Shown here: positions 48,266 through 60,659 of the stretch, in pieces
How positions within the stretch are numbered: the stretch's first letter is position 1
Layout of the letters: every line of letters begins with the position of its first letter
Assembly: GCA_023515745.1 (NCBI GenBank)
Contig: JALECJ010000258.1
Span: 2,298,501 to 2,362,500 of the forward strand
Reading direction: 5' to 3'
DNA: 64,000 nt
DNA from: Amoeboaphelidium protococcarum
Lineage: Eukaryota > Aphelidiomycota > Aphelidea
Program-made: the position numbers and the translations under genes
Notes under the pieces: generated by a model
What the model was told of the DNA's origin: nothing
The model's database searches: none
What the model saw: only the letters and a program-made list of their open reading frames with translations

Positions 48266-49789
48266 ATGATGATGTTGTGGTGTATTCTGTTGGCCTTCTC
48301 CTGGTGGTCAAAGCGGATTACGTCGATCGAATATTTAGCATTGGCGGTTAATCGATGACAATTGCCAACTCCGTGGTTGATTCTCAAGGTAATATAATTA
48401 TAGGAGGGTACACATCTGGCACCAGTATCACGGTCTATGATCTTAACGGCCAGGCTTAGCTTCTATAACTCCTCCTGACTTTGCCAATCGCGGATTTATT
48501 GTGAAATTCTTCCCCAATGGCACTATGTGGTGGTATGTTACAATGTCGCGTCAACACAAATGGTAGCGTAGTTTGCTTGGGTGTAATTTATAACACAATG
48601 ATTGTATTTAATGCGTCGTCCGTAATTCGTACCATGGTACCCTTTTCTGGCGGTGGTGGTGATGTGTTCGTAATGAGTTTATCCAGTGCTGGTGCTTTTC
48701 AGTGGTTGGCTCAGTCAAAGTGCTTGTAGCAAAGCTTATGCAATAATGCACAAATGGGTAGTACTGGTGAAGTCGTCATTAGCGTTAGGAGTACATGCTC
48801 TACTTTTGCAATGTCAGGATTCAACAATGTCCAGATCTCCAGGACTTCTCCAAGCAATTATTACGCAATGTGGGCAGTTAAAATAACTAACCAGGGAAAC
48901 GTAGCTTGGATTGCCAAAATCTAAAATGGTGCGTAGACAGACTTTGATTCTCAATCCGTTGGTGTCAGTAGCTTTAATGGTAGAGTTGCGGTCGCGGGTG
49001 ATCTTCCATGTGATGCGAATCTTTAAATCTATGATTTTTCGGACTAGATTGTCAGATCATATTCCATGCAGTAGCCGAACAAAGAGTGCTCTTTTGCAAT
49101 CGTTTATGACTCAGTTGGAAATATGCTGAATACAATCTTTATGCAGACTGCAGTTGAAGGCATGGTTGTATAGGGAATCGCGTTTGACTCATCATCGAAC
49201 GTGTATTTGAAATGCAATGGTGTCGCAGGTTCTTTAAGCATTTTAAATGTTGATGGCTCTGGATTATAAGGCAATTTTTCACTCAGTCTATCGAATTTCG
49301 TAGCTAAGTTCTCCTCAACTGGCACTTATCAATGGTTAAACTAGTTTTATAGCCAATTGGGCGTCGGACGTAATACGTTATGGATTAACTCTGCTGGTTT
49401 ACTGAGTTTTGCCATTGGTTCCATCGGCGGAAATATCTCTATCATAGATTCCTCTTAGACATAATACTCCGCCATTCCGTTGACATTAAACTCTGGAGTA
49501 GCGTCAGTGCTTGTTGACTAGAAAGGTTTAGTGCTGCCAGCTTCTATCATTCCCATATAAAGTAACAGTAGGATGGGGCTGACAACAACTAGTTTCAACT
49601 CCTCTAATGTAACATATATGTCCGGCGTTGCTATAGATCCTGGCATGGTGCTATTTGGAGACTCCACCGACTAGTTTTGCGTTGCAAGAAACTTCACCGA
49701 CTAGTAGGCCGCGTTTGTGCTAAAATATCTGCCTGGTACTCGTCTTAGTACATGCGTTACTACCTTTAGCTCTGGTCTCACGTTCTCAA

Positions 49790-49975
49790 CGACGACTACT
49801 ACCACCACTACTACAACTAGCACTACGACTACGACGGCTACTACTACTACAACTACGATAACCTCCACGACTACGACCACAACATCAACTACCACTACCA
49901 CCACGACCACAACAACCTCCACCTCCACGAATACCACTACACCCACTACTACAACTACAACTACTATTAGTAATG
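49790..49975 (+). repeat. Thr-rich stalk coding repeat of RLK1
   Basis: Long (ACN)n tract giving TTTTTT blocks broken by S, A and I. Equivalent tracts are in RLK2 and, on the opposite strand, in VWD2/VWD3. Probably O-glycosylated extracellular spacer. Confidence 0.75.
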
Positions 49976-51075
49976 CTATGTCTACCGGTTTACTGTCCTC
50001 TGCGTCTGTTGGACCATCAAGTTTAACTCTTTAAACTGCAAGCTCATGGTCCACAACCTCTGTGAGCTCATTATTCATGGGATTTGGTTCAGTCAATGCA
50101 ACAAGCACTTCATTCTCGATAAATCAAGAATCAACCAGCGTTCCTGTAGCTTTATCCGCGAACACTTCATCTTATGGTTCTAGTGGGACAACTAGTGTGA
50201 GTAGTACATAGGCATTCATATAGTTTTCTACTGTTAGTCTCGATGGGCTATTCACTTTTACTACCAATGATAGATCGTTGTCTACTTTGGGCGTAGGTAG
50301 TGGAACTATAGCTGGTGCATAATCGGTTAGTCTTGGTGTACTTGTGTCTTCTGTGCTATTGTCATTTGCCATTTGTTTTATAATTGCAATGTGGCTCTTC
50401 TTGCGCAGATTACGTCGAAATAAGAGTAAGTCTACTTAGCGTCCAACGAATGCGACCTACTCTTCTGTTATAAGCTCCGTCACGCATTTTGTACCGAATC
50501 AAGGTACCAACGTCACTGCGATGCCGTCGGCTTATAATGCAACGACGTTTATGAATACTGCAATGGAGATTGCTATCCCTGCGTTTATGGAGTTGAAGGA
50601 AGGTATTAATTTCCGTCGTATAGATGACAAGGTCTTGTCTAAAGGTAGTCAAGGCATAGTAGCTCGTGTCGATATGTTTAATGTACCACAAGGACATTGG
50701 ATTGTAAACAGCGGCGTGCGTACATTTGTCGGGAAATTCTCGACTCCAGAGAGTAGTTATGAGGTGTTTATGCAAGAGGTGGCTCTTCTGTGGAAGTTTC
50801 AATAGAGTGAATACGTTGCTAAATTGGCAGCGTTTGATCATCAGGCCAAGATTTTGATTATGCCATTTTTTGAACTCGGCGCTTTGTAAAAGCTGATTGA
50901 TGGTGAAATTTCTGTCAATTTAACTTTTAATGTCGTGCTGTAGTTATGTTATGATGCAGTTGCTGGTATTGATGTCTTGCATAAGTCTTTTGTGGTCCAT
51001 AATGATATAAAATCGGCCAACTATCTGATGGAGTAACGTGATGGAAAGCTGAGATTGTGTTTAACTGATTTTGGC

Positions 51076-51257
51076 GTGTGTACAATTGTTGATAGCTCAA
51101 AGGCAGTGACTGGATTGCAATGGAATAGCATTAATGGTGCCACTGTTCGATATGCAGCACCAGAAGTGTTGGCCAAGTACACGATGCCGATGGAGTTGTG
51201 GTTTAAGCGTGACATTTACTCTGTCTCCATTGTAATGAATGAAATCTTGACGCGTAC
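51076..51257 (+). repeat. 182-bp tract identical to 56902-57083 (kinase domain)
   Basis: Every base from the DFG segment to the ACGCGTAC near the end of the kinase core equals the RLK2 copy, while flanking kinase sequence differs at many positions including silent sites. See finding on gene conversion. Confidence 0.9.
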
Positions 51258-51456
51258 CAAAGCATGGTCTTAATTGCGTCTGGAAGACGTGGCTGTGAAT
51301 GTTAAGTAAGGTATGCGTCCACCTAGCGACAATCAGTTTTACAATGAGCCTCGCATTTAAAATTTGCTGAAGATCATTAATGCTGCATGGGCGTAGGATC
51401 TCGTTATAAGGCCTCAAGCCGCCGATTTAGTGCGTTTTTTGGATGGATTGATGTGA

Positions 51457-51901
51457 GACCGAGATGCGTAAATTATGTTTAGTTTCTTGTAAATTAAAAT
51501 GACTCTTGCAAATAAAATTAATGGTATTATGGGAACGATGATTGTGTGTATTATCAGGCAACGCTAACTATTGAATCCTTCTACTCGACCGTGGAAGTGA
51601 TCTCCCTCAGCGAAAGTTCTTAGCCTTAGATTAGAGTAATGGGTTCTCTTATTAAATCTTTATCATCATCTATTTATTTCATCAAATGATAACAGTGCCA
51701 ACTTTTCATATCACTGTGCGCGTTTGGCTCAACTGTAGTAGGATTACAATATAATCGTTTAGTCATTCAGTTTTCTACAACAGTTAAAGCAAATCGCTTA
51801 CACTGCAATTGCGCAACAGTGTCATTTATACATCGTGCACGTTCGATTCACTGAATGTTAGGAAATGAGATATGAGTGAATGTGACGCGCAATCTTATTT
51901 A
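51457..51901. other. Intergenic, convergent 3' flanks of RLK1 and the cytosolic kinase
   Basis: No coding frame or repeat recognised. Confidence 0.4.
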
Positions 51902-53212
51902 TCACAACTATACTTCAACCACAAGTTTGGCCCTATTTTCTCTAAGATGAAGTTCTAAATTGTCCTCCCGCTCATCATCTTCGCATGGAATTGACCCCAC
52001 GGGCGAGACGACTTCACAATGAGGTTTGGCTCCGAGGGATTCAACCATCTCTTTCACTTTATCCCAAACTTCCGATGCTTTGGGGCGACTTTCTGGAGCA
52101 ATATCCAACATTATGCGTATCAGACTTTGAAATCTATTACTCCATTCATCCATGGTAGAATTGTTCAATATTGGAAACTTCTTCGCCAATAAGTCGTCCA
52201 ATCTTTATGTGATATACATGTAAAATCCACTGGTGAACTCCGATTTCAAACTATCTTGACCAAAAAATAGAAGAGCGAGCTCCACATAGACTAGACCCAG
52301 AGAGAAAATATCGCCACTTCTTCCGACTATTCCATCGAGCTGTTCCGGCGGTAAATACGCACGAGTACCTTAAACCTTGACGGATTTTGAATTCTTGTCA
52401 AAGGCTTTCGAAAGACCAAAATCAGATATCACTGGCAATAAATTGGCATCCAACAGTATCTTTTCGGGCTTCAGATCTTGATGCTTGATTTTCTTTTTAT
52501 GCAAAGCAGACAGGCCTGACGCCAAACAGGCCATCCAATCAGTGATTAGAATAAGCTATTGATTCGGTGTGCGTTCCGTCCACCATGGAACTTCGTGAGC
52601 GCTCCTTAGAAACGCGCTAAAATCAAAATCACACCAAGGAAACATCAAGAGGCATATGCGATTTTCCTGCTTATAAGCACATCGAAAGTGGACAAGATGA
52701 GGATTTCCGGTGTCAGTAGCCAATCGAAGAAGCTTAATTTCCATCATTATCTTTTACAGGTCATAGTTGTTACTGATGGTCTTTCTCGCCAAAGATTGGT
52801 TGCCTTCCGACACCTTTTCGACCATTCCATAGCCACCTGGGCGAAGGTTAGTGTTAGCGTCCACTACGAAAGGAACTGAATCAAGCGGCCCCAAACTCTT
52901 GTACTCTTGGGGTTCGAAAGTGACCGCAAAAAATGCAGATTGCGCAAGGACAAAGTCTTCAGCTTCGAAAATAGAGCATCCAAGATTTTCAATCAGCAAT
53001 TCTTTAGAGTAAGGCAATCGATGGTCCTTGAATCCAGCCTTCACAAAGTCCACAATGACCTCGTTCTCGACGATCGGAGATGATTTGATGATATCGAACG
53101 TCTTCTGTAAATACTTTATTACATAGTCGCCTACAGAAAATGAGGTAGTGTGCTTGTATGGTAAAGTAAAATCCACTCCAGGACAGGCTGTAGAAAGGTC
53201 TTTAAGATTCAT
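51902..53212 (-). CDS. Cytosolic Ser/Thr protein kinase, unassigned family
   Basis: 436 residues, single exon, intact. The first 110 residues (MNLKDLSTACPGVDFTLPYK and onward) match nothing recognised. The kinase domain follows: GGYGMVEKV (P-loop), ARKT (catalytic Lys), HQDLKPEKILL (HxD as HQD), SDFGLSKAF, GTRAYLPPEQLDG (PPE in place of APE) and SRPKASEVW. It has no signal peptide or membrane span, unlike its neighbours RLK1 and RLK2, and its kinase core differs clearly from theirs. The C-terminal 45 residues are acidic and polar. Role unknown; its position within the receptor and F-box cluster is suggestive only. Confidence 0.85.
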
Positions 53213-53698
53213 TTGATTTCATTGAAATTGTAGAAAAATGAAATTCTTCCGATTCAAATATATACTTTAAATGCTATCATTCACTTAAAATATGAAATAT
53301 TGATAGGCTATCCGATGGTTCAAAGCTGTCTACATGGCGGATTAGTCTCGCGCTTCCATCTGCAGTAATCAGTAACAACTCGGTCTGTGTGCGTATAGAA
53401 TGGAGTCCACACGACGAAACGCGATAATTTTAACATAAACTTTTTCCTTTTTAATCATCTGCTCGGAACTATATATATATATATCTATGTGATTGTATGC
53501 TTGACTTCCGTGCGTAGTAACTGTTTGCTGCATAGATGGGGAGAAGATTTGTCATGACCACGAACTCGTTCTAAAAATAGACTCTTTGTTCTATATAGCT
53601 TGCATGTGGTCTGGGCTGTGATATTTCCACCTTTTTGATTATTCATACTTTTCCTAGCTACTGCTTTGTAATAAGTTCATACTTTCCCAACAAGATTC
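53213..53698. other. Divergent intergenic region with a short (AT)n run
   Basis: (AT)7 at 53471-53484. No other element recognised. Confidence 0.4.
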
Positions 53699-55369
53699 AT
53701 GATGATAATGTTGATGCTGATGTGTTGTGCTTTGTTTGGCCTCCTCTAGTTGGTGAAGGTCAACGCTTACTATGTTGACCGCATAGTTAGCATAGGTGCT
53801 TCCTCTATGACTAGTGCGAATCCTGCTGTTGATCCTCTTGGCAACATACTGCTGGGTGGCTACACATCTAACCCAAGTGTTAGAGTATATGACATTCACG
53901 GTGATTTGTAGGCCACAATCACTCCTCCTGGCTCTGGCAATCGCGCATTTGTCGTCAAATTCTTTCCCAACGGCACCATGTGGTGGTATGCCACTATGTC
54001 TGGCGATGTTACTTTGAAATTTATAAACGGTGATAGCTATGGCCACGTTATTGTGTTTGGTAAGTATACTTAACAAATGAACGTGTATGATTCATTTGGC
54101 GACATTGTGCGTACTTTCAACACCACCCCTAATGGTAATGTCTTTGTGAATAGTTGGTCCAATAATGGCACATTTCTATGGCTCGCTAAATCCGAAGGTT
54201 AGGGATTTTAAATGTTAGGTGGTGGATCGGTTGCCTTGTCTGGCGATATTTTGTTAACTGTCTCCTCTGGCTCTGGGACCTTTACCATGGTTGGCTCTGA
54301 TAATATTTCAATCACTCGGTCGGGCACATCGATGTTAATGTACGCTATCAAGATTAATCTTAATGGTACTGTTGCCTGGCTAGCAAAAAGCAGCACTGTG
54401 AGCTTTATGTCTATATTGGCGGCATCTGTAACTATTAGTAACTTTAATGGAATAGTTGCAGTGACTGGTGGTGTGCGCTGTGATGAGGGTATTTAAGTTT
54501 TTAATTCTACAGATCAGTTTGTCAAGTCATATTCAATGTCATCTTCAAATTATTGTTCATTCATAATAATCTACGATTAATTTGGTAATAAACCCAAGGC
54601 AATATTTATGCGCGCGGTGTAATTTTCTGTCGAGCTTAACGGTGTTGAAATTGACCCAGCTTCTAATGTGTATGTGAAATGTGAAGCTGAGGGCGCTCAG
54701 GTGGATATCTTGGGAGAAGATGGCTTTACATTGTAAGCCTAGCTGATGCTCGCCCCTTCTCTGCTATCTTTTGTGGCCAAATTTTCCGCGTCTAGTGCTT
54801 ACCAATGGCTTGTTTAATTCTCATTGGCGGGTACTCCGTACTATACACCGGCTGGATTATGGATGAATTCCGATGGTTTACTTAGCTTCACCATAGGATC
54901 CACCAGTGGGAAAATGTAAATTAGAGATTCTGCTCAGACCAATTACACAGTCTCTCCTATGGTAAAAAGCATCGGTAGAGCAGTAGTTTTTGTTGATTCA
55001 AATGGATTAGTTCAGCCATCTCCTATTATGCCCATGTTTGTAAATACAGATATGAATGCTATAGCATCTGGCTTCGATTCCAACGGATCCACCTTCCTAT
55101 CTGGTATTTTCTCAAGTGCAGACACGGCGATATTTGGAGACTCTAATAATTTGACTTGTGTCACCCGAATATTTACTGATCCTAATGCAGCGTTCATATT
55201 GAAATATCTGCCTGGTAATCGTATTGGCCCCTGCCCTGTTACCACGACTACCACGACCACAAGTACTACTTCAACGACCACTAGTACTAGTACTACTACA
55301 ACTACTACCACAACAACAACAAGTACCAGTTCAACGACCACTAGTACTAGTACTACCACAACAACAACA

Positions 55370-55548
55370 AGTACAACCAGTGGCGTATCTAGCGCTACGC
55401 AAGGGTACGCGCAGCGTACCCAAAAATTTGAGATTAGACACTTTAACTAGCAAATTTTCTACCTGTTTCTAGATTATTGTTCGGATAAACTTTTTTAACG
55501 TGGTTTGCGTACCTGGAATTGAAAGCTAGTTACGCCACTGAGTACAAC
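55370..55548. mobile_element. hAT-type MITE, 163 bp, with 8-bp target site duplication
   Basis: The element spans 55378-55540. Left end CAGTGGCGTATCTAGC and right end GCTAGTTACGCCACTG are imperfect inverted repeats (CAGTGGCGTA-CTAGC). It is flanked on both sides by AGTACAAC (55370-55377 and 55541-55548). An 8-bp duplication and CAGTGGCG-type ends fit the hAT superfamily. There is no transposase inside, so it is non-autonomous. It lies in the Thr-rich stalk of RLK2. Confidence 0.88.
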
Positions 55549-56901
55549 AACAACAAGTACAACAACAACAAGTACAACAACGACGACGACCACAATTACA
55601 ACGACGAAAACCCTCATTACTACTACTGAAGCCACTTTAACAGATGATACTGCCATAATGTCAATGACTACTACTAATATGCTGTCTTCTGGTAAATCAA
55701 TGTCTTTGGCATATCCACAGTGGAGCTCAATTGTTTCTGGTGTAGAGTCTTTTGCAACTTGGTCGGTGAGCTCTATCAATTCACCTGATATTTCGTCTCG
55801 GTTATCTGGAGATCTCAAAAGTCTCAGCAATACTGCCACTGGTATTATCTCCGTCGTCACTTTTGTCAGGTCTCTAAGCTCTTTGTCGTATGAAATAGTT
55901 GGAACTTCCACCGTAAGAACTACGCATTAAAATTTGTAGTTCTCTGATGTAAGTATTAGGAATAATATGTTCTCCGATCAGGATATTACCTACACTGTAG
56001 CCTGTGGCTGGGAACACTCGCATGAAAAGACAGCAAAATTGATCAGTGATCTTTTACTCAATAGATTCATAATAAGTTTCTTCGTTTTACTTGATCGTAT
56101 CCTACATACACTACAGGAAGTGGTAACGCCACTCTAGCCGGATCGTAAGCTCTGAACTTGACCCTTGTCATATCCTTGGCATCTGTTGCGTTTGTAATAT
56201 GCTTATCACTGGTGGCCTGGTATTTTCTTCGTAGATATCGCCGTAAAAGACGTTTAACTTAAAAGCGCCCGACAAGTGTAACCTCCTAATCTACAGCGGC
56301 TTCCGCCACTCGTGAACTGCCGCATTAATAGTCTGACCTCACATCCGTGCCTTCAGTCTATAGTGCGGCTACATTGATGAATACTACAATGGAGATTGCA
56401 GTTCCTGCTTTCATGGAACTCAAGGAAGGTATCAATTTCCGTCGCATTAACGATAAATTACTATCTAGAGGCAGTCAGGGCATAGTCGCTCTTGTTGACG
56501 TGTTCTATCTGCCTACCGGTCACTGGATTTCTAGGAGTGGTATTCGTTCATTTGTCATTAAATTTGCAATGCAAGACAGTAGCTATGAGGTATTCATGTA
56601 AGAGGTGGCTCTTATGTGGAAGTTTTAGCAGAGCGAATACGTAGCTAATCTAGCTGCTTTTGACAGACTATCCAAGGTGTTGATAATGCCATTTTTTGAA
56701 CTTGGGGCATTGTAGAGGCTTATTAAAGGAGAAATAGCTACTGATTACACGTTTGATATGGTGCTTTAAATATGCCATGATGCAGTGGCTGGCATTGATG
56801 TTTTGCACTAGTCCTTTGTCGTGCATAATGATATAAAGTCAGCCAACTACTTGGTTGAAATGCGTGATGGTAAGATGAGATTATGCTTGACTGATTTTGG
56901 T

Positions 56902-57083
56902 GTGTGTACAATTGTTGATAGCTCAAAGGCAGTGACTGGATTGCAATGGAATAGCATTAATGGTGCCACTGTTCGATATGCAGCACCAGAAGTGTTGGCC
57001 AAGTACACGATGCCGATGGAGTTGTGGTTTAAGCGTGACATTTACTCTGTCTCCATTGTAATGAATGAAATCTTGACGCGTAC
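56902..57083 (+). repeat. 182-bp tract identical to 51076-51257 (kinase domain)
   Basis: Partner of the RLK1 tract. Sequence just outside differs, for example at the base immediately before (T versus C) and after (G versus C). Confidence 0.9.
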
Positions 57084-57282
57084 GAAAGCATGGGCTTAGT
57101 TGCGACTGGAAGACGTGGTTGTAAATGTTAAGTAAGGCATGCGTCCACCTAGTGGCAATCAGTTCTTTAATGAGCCTCGTTGTGACAATCTGCTGCAGAT
57201 CATTGATGCTGCATGGGCCTAAGATCCAGTTTCAAGGCCTCATGCCGCCGATTTAGTACGTGTCTTGAATGAACTGATGTGA

Positions 57283-57829
57283 ACATTAAATACAGTAATG
57301 TCAACTCAATTGACTTGTATAAGAATTCCTTGTTTTTGCATTGTCAATGCAGTGATATAGCCCCTCATATTCCGTGATCTGTCGTAATCGCGCAATAACG
57401 CGTTTATCAGCACGTTTGTTGCTTACTTGTAACAAGCCACATCGGCATAGTTCTTATAAATTTCTGTCGTTATAATTCAAGATTCTCGTTTCAACTTAAG
57501 GCCCTTATGAACACCAACCGATGTAATATCCTTCGCATTTGGTCACCAGACGGTTGAGAGCGATTCACCGATCGCTATCGTTCCAAACTGTTTTACAAAT
57601 GAGATGTAGATAAAGTTGAAACGTACTTTTAGATTTCCATTGGTAATAATTTCAGTAAACAAACGTGATATAAATGCGATAGAAATTTGTTTCAGCTCCG
57701 AACGTAATATTCTAAGCGGTGCAACGGAGAACATATTGATTCGTTTCAACACCGTTGCAACGCGAAGGCACTGGACGCCTTTTCATTCCTCTCTGCTAAT
57801 CTCTCATAAACCTTCTTGCCGATTGCAAC
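57283..57829. other. Intergenic before F-box-like copy B
   Basis: 547 bp. Small frames on both strands, none convincing. No conserved element recognised. Confidence 0.4.
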
Positions 57830-60202
57830 ATGTCGCATCTAATAAAACTTTTACAACTACCGACCACCTCATTGTACTAATATTTAAGACCTGTGGATTT
57901 ACTGCAACTATGCTTGAGTTGCAAAGACTGCGAAGAAGTAATACTGAGTCAAAAGTCGTTTGTCAGAGACGCATACTTTAGGTATTATGGCCCTCTACTG
58001 ACTGCCTGTCGCATCAAGTTGCATGCTTATCTTAAGCTGAGGTCTGAATAGGATTACAAGTACTTCTTTCTCAGGTCTATCAAACAGTACTCCATTCTGC
58101 GCAGTTTCGCTGCTAATGAATATTATTGTGAATCTGAATTGGCCACCCGTAAATGGCGCGAGGCTATCCAGCAGTATTATCCCTAGAAAGCCAAGTCTGA
58201 TAAAAAACAAGTCTGTTTTAATAAATGGTCAAATTTGTATGCTCGTAAAGAAATATACTTGGAACTGCAGCGTGAACAAGTTCTTGCCTCATCTAAACCT
58301 GATCTGCTGCTTATCTTATTCCGAACATTTGCTGCCAGTAGCTCTTACAAAGACATGTTAAAGCGGACACCATTCGTTATGGCGCACTTTGGCTATTACC
58401 ATGATGCCGTGAAGTTGCATTGGCTGGATGCTCTCATTATCACTATAAACGAGAAATACGAGGCTATGGAGGAAGAAGATTACGAAGAACGCCGATATAA
58501 TGAAATACTATTTGGGCTTTAGGACGAGTCTGGTGACTTTCTGAGTTCCCTGTGCACTTACTTTAATCTCGGCAGTTGTGATTATGTGAGTGAGTAATTG
58601 TCATTGTCTATAGCGTAGACTCCTCACTTTCACAAGATGTAAGCCTACCTTAATGTTCTCAAATAGTAAGAGATGTTTTATGAGTTTGATTTGGGGTAAT
58701 TTTTGCACAAGGGCATTGTCAAGATTTTAAACTGCACCGGACCAGGGAGTATGAATTCCGCCAATTTAGAAGACTTTTGGTCAATGTAACAAAATTTGGA
58801 GCCACCTGATGAGCTGGCGAGATATGTTAGGAGCCTTTTGTCATTCAAGTAGATCATGTAGTTAATATATGCTGTCTAAGTTGTTCCGAGCGTTGAATGG
58901 GGATGGGCGGTTTGGAATCTAATCAATGTGTATAAATCTGAAGCTCAGAGTCTTGTGATTTTCAATAATCTCATTGTCGAGAAGCTCAACAAGGGCCTGG
59001 TCGAAGAAGCCAAGTACTTGGTTCTTGCAGCATCGTCTAATCCTTATCGAGACTTTTCGTTTGAATGTGGGACTGAGCTGCAGTAAGACTCGCAATCCGC
59101 CGTTGTTGAAATGTTGATCATGCTGCTGGATTGTGATATTGTAGTCACTAATGCTCGAAAGTTTGCACTAGGTTCAATATTCAAGGCGTTTGCGAGCTTT
59201 ACGGTGGACCACTGGTAGTTGTTAATGCGCACCGTCATGTTGTCCTTTAGTCGCGTTCATTATGAAGAATCGCTCAATTGCGACTCTTTCCATATTGATA
59301 TTTGGCATACGGTTGAATGTTTGGGTGGTCCGATTGGATTTGGTAATCTTTTGCTTAACATCGATATACAGACTTTATCTCTATTTCACGAATGTTTAAT
59401 ATTTTATAATGTCTGCGATTACTGTCTTAAATGGACGCAATAGATGTTGGATGACGTGTCTACTCGTCTGGTGGAGCTTTATTGTCAGGGTGGTGAATCT
59501 AAGCATCTGGAAATTCTCGCTCATTACATTCAATTAATATTGGATAGTGATCTCTATTCTGAACTCTCTTTTTAAAGACTTGAGGAAGTTGCAACTTAAG
59601 AGCAGTTGTAAAGCATATGTGAGCATCTACCTGATGATAACATCGCCTCCCTGACATTTGGTCATCACTTTCTCAAGCCTTGGATGAATGAAGTTGTTCA
59701 GATATCCGAAGAACCAAAGTTTCCTGATAATCTCATCAAGATTGTCCAATTATGCTATGCGAACAATAGTAGTAAACTGTGGAAAGTGCCCTATTTTATC
59801 CGTTCAACTATAAAGCGAGTGATTGCAAATGCACTGGTGACGCAACCTGAGACAAGTTCATCAAGATTCTGGTTCTTTGAAGGATTACCTCTGTTCATAA
59901 TGCTGGACGAGGTAATAGTAAAAGCTTACGTAGAGTTATGGCCATTTGTAATAATTATTTCATAGAGTCTACGTGTCCCTGGAATTGAAGAGTTGGCTCG
60001 TGGATTGTTTCATTACATTGAATCTAATAACAATCTTCTTCTGGAGGAGAAGGTGGAGCTGATCTAATTGTATCAAGCTGAAGCTAAAATTCTCAAGGAT
60101 TAAAGTTTGCAAAATGAGATTCATCGGTTGATCAAGTAGTCTTCAGACAAGAAACTCGAGCTTCTGCTGGCAGAATCAGAGGAAGAATCTTCAGAGCCTT
60201 GA
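57830..60202 (+). CDS. F-box-like large helical protein, copy B (intact)
   Basis: 790 residues in one uninterrupted frame. Residues about 8-50 form an F-box-like motif: LPTTSLYQYLRPVDLLQLCL, then CKDCEEVIL and VRDAYFRYYGPLL. The rest is helical, without signal peptide or membrane span, with blocks shared by all copies: HFGYYHDAVKLHWLDAL, FNLGSCDYVSEQL, RFWFFEGLPLF and ELARGLFHYIESNN. The C-terminus is acidic (LLLAESEEESSEP). F-box proteins present substrates to SCF ubiquitin ligases; here the motif is weak and the substrate domain unknown. This intact member is the reference for reading copies A, C and D. Confidence 0.75.
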
Positions 60203-60659
60203 TGCTTTGGCACCTAAGATGGTGCATCAGTAGATGGCACAGCTGCATCACTAAATGCTTTGCGCGTCATATCTTCCCCCTTACGTAGTTTAGACTGTTT
60301 GAATTGCAGTATGTATCTGAAATCACCTGAATTGTTAATATATATTTCATCAAAATGTCTTCTTTTGATACAAGGACTACTTAAATTTTACGTTCTTCAT
60401 TACATCTGTTTCTGAAACCATTTGATGATGCACAATCTTCGGATTGACGCTAGAGCAATACTAGAGAGCGCGATTTTCAGTAATGTTTATCTGGAGTATC
60501 GGTTGACTCTTTGAAACCAAAGCAATCTATGATCTCCTCGTTTCACTTTTGGCATCTGCATGGACTCTCCATAAATCGCGCGTCCTCTCTTTTCTTGACA
60601 CGGCTTGTCTCTTCCACTGCTGGTATTATTGTTATACACTCTGACATTGCATATAGATC
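60203..60659. other. Intergenic before F-box-like copy C
   Basis: No coding frame or repeat recognised. Confidence 0.4.

Larger units (their letters stand above)
48266..51456 (+). pseudogene. Receptor-like kinase paralogue 1 (RLK1), N-terminal frameshifts, kinase intact
   Basis: Order: signal peptide (MMLWCILLAF), beta-propeller-like ectodomain, Thr-rich stalk (49790-49970), membrane span (VLVSSVLLSFAICFIIAMWLF), basic stop-transfer RRLRRNK, kinase and stop at 51454. The frame shifts after the signal peptide (about 48290) and again at about 48455 and 48545, where the segment ASITPPDFANRGFIVKFFPN is in a different frame. Ectodomain pieces such as VKFFPNGTMWW recall SBBP-type propeller repeats. 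The kinase has GSQGIVARV, the Lys in VGKF, HNDIKSANYL (HxD present as HND), TDFGVC and APE, so it should be catalytically competent. From 48550 to the stop the frame is intact. Confidence 0.7.
53699..57282 (+). pseudogene. Receptor-like kinase paralogue 2 (RLK2), interrupted by a hAT MITE and a frameshift
   Basis: Signal peptide (MMIMLMLMCCALFGLLQ), ectodomain intact in one frame to about 55370, with repeated blocks such as GNILLGGYTSNPSVRVYD, VKFFPNGTMWW and NGTFLWLAKSEG that resemble SBBP-type beta-propeller units, then a Thr-rich stalk. The stalk is split at 55378-55540 by a MITE that brings an in-frame TGA. Beyond it the same frame continues to about 56150 (171 bp inserted, a multiple of three), but the membrane span and kinase (from about 56100) lie in another frame, so one more indel lies near 55950-56100. 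The kinase keeps GSQGIVALV, IKF, HNDIKSANYL, DFG and APE. Splicing around the damage cannot be excluded. Confidence 0.7.

Noticed and set aside
48097-48351. Frame upstream of RLK1 with an N-terminal hydrophobic stretch
   Set aside because: Alignment with RLK2 places the signal peptide at 48266 in another frame; the longer frame is probably chance joined to the true ectodomain frame by an indel.
53471-53484. (AT)n runs here and at 63214-63231 as possible origins or CRISPR-like repeats
   Set aside because: Simple dinucleotide repeats with no spacers or associated genes.
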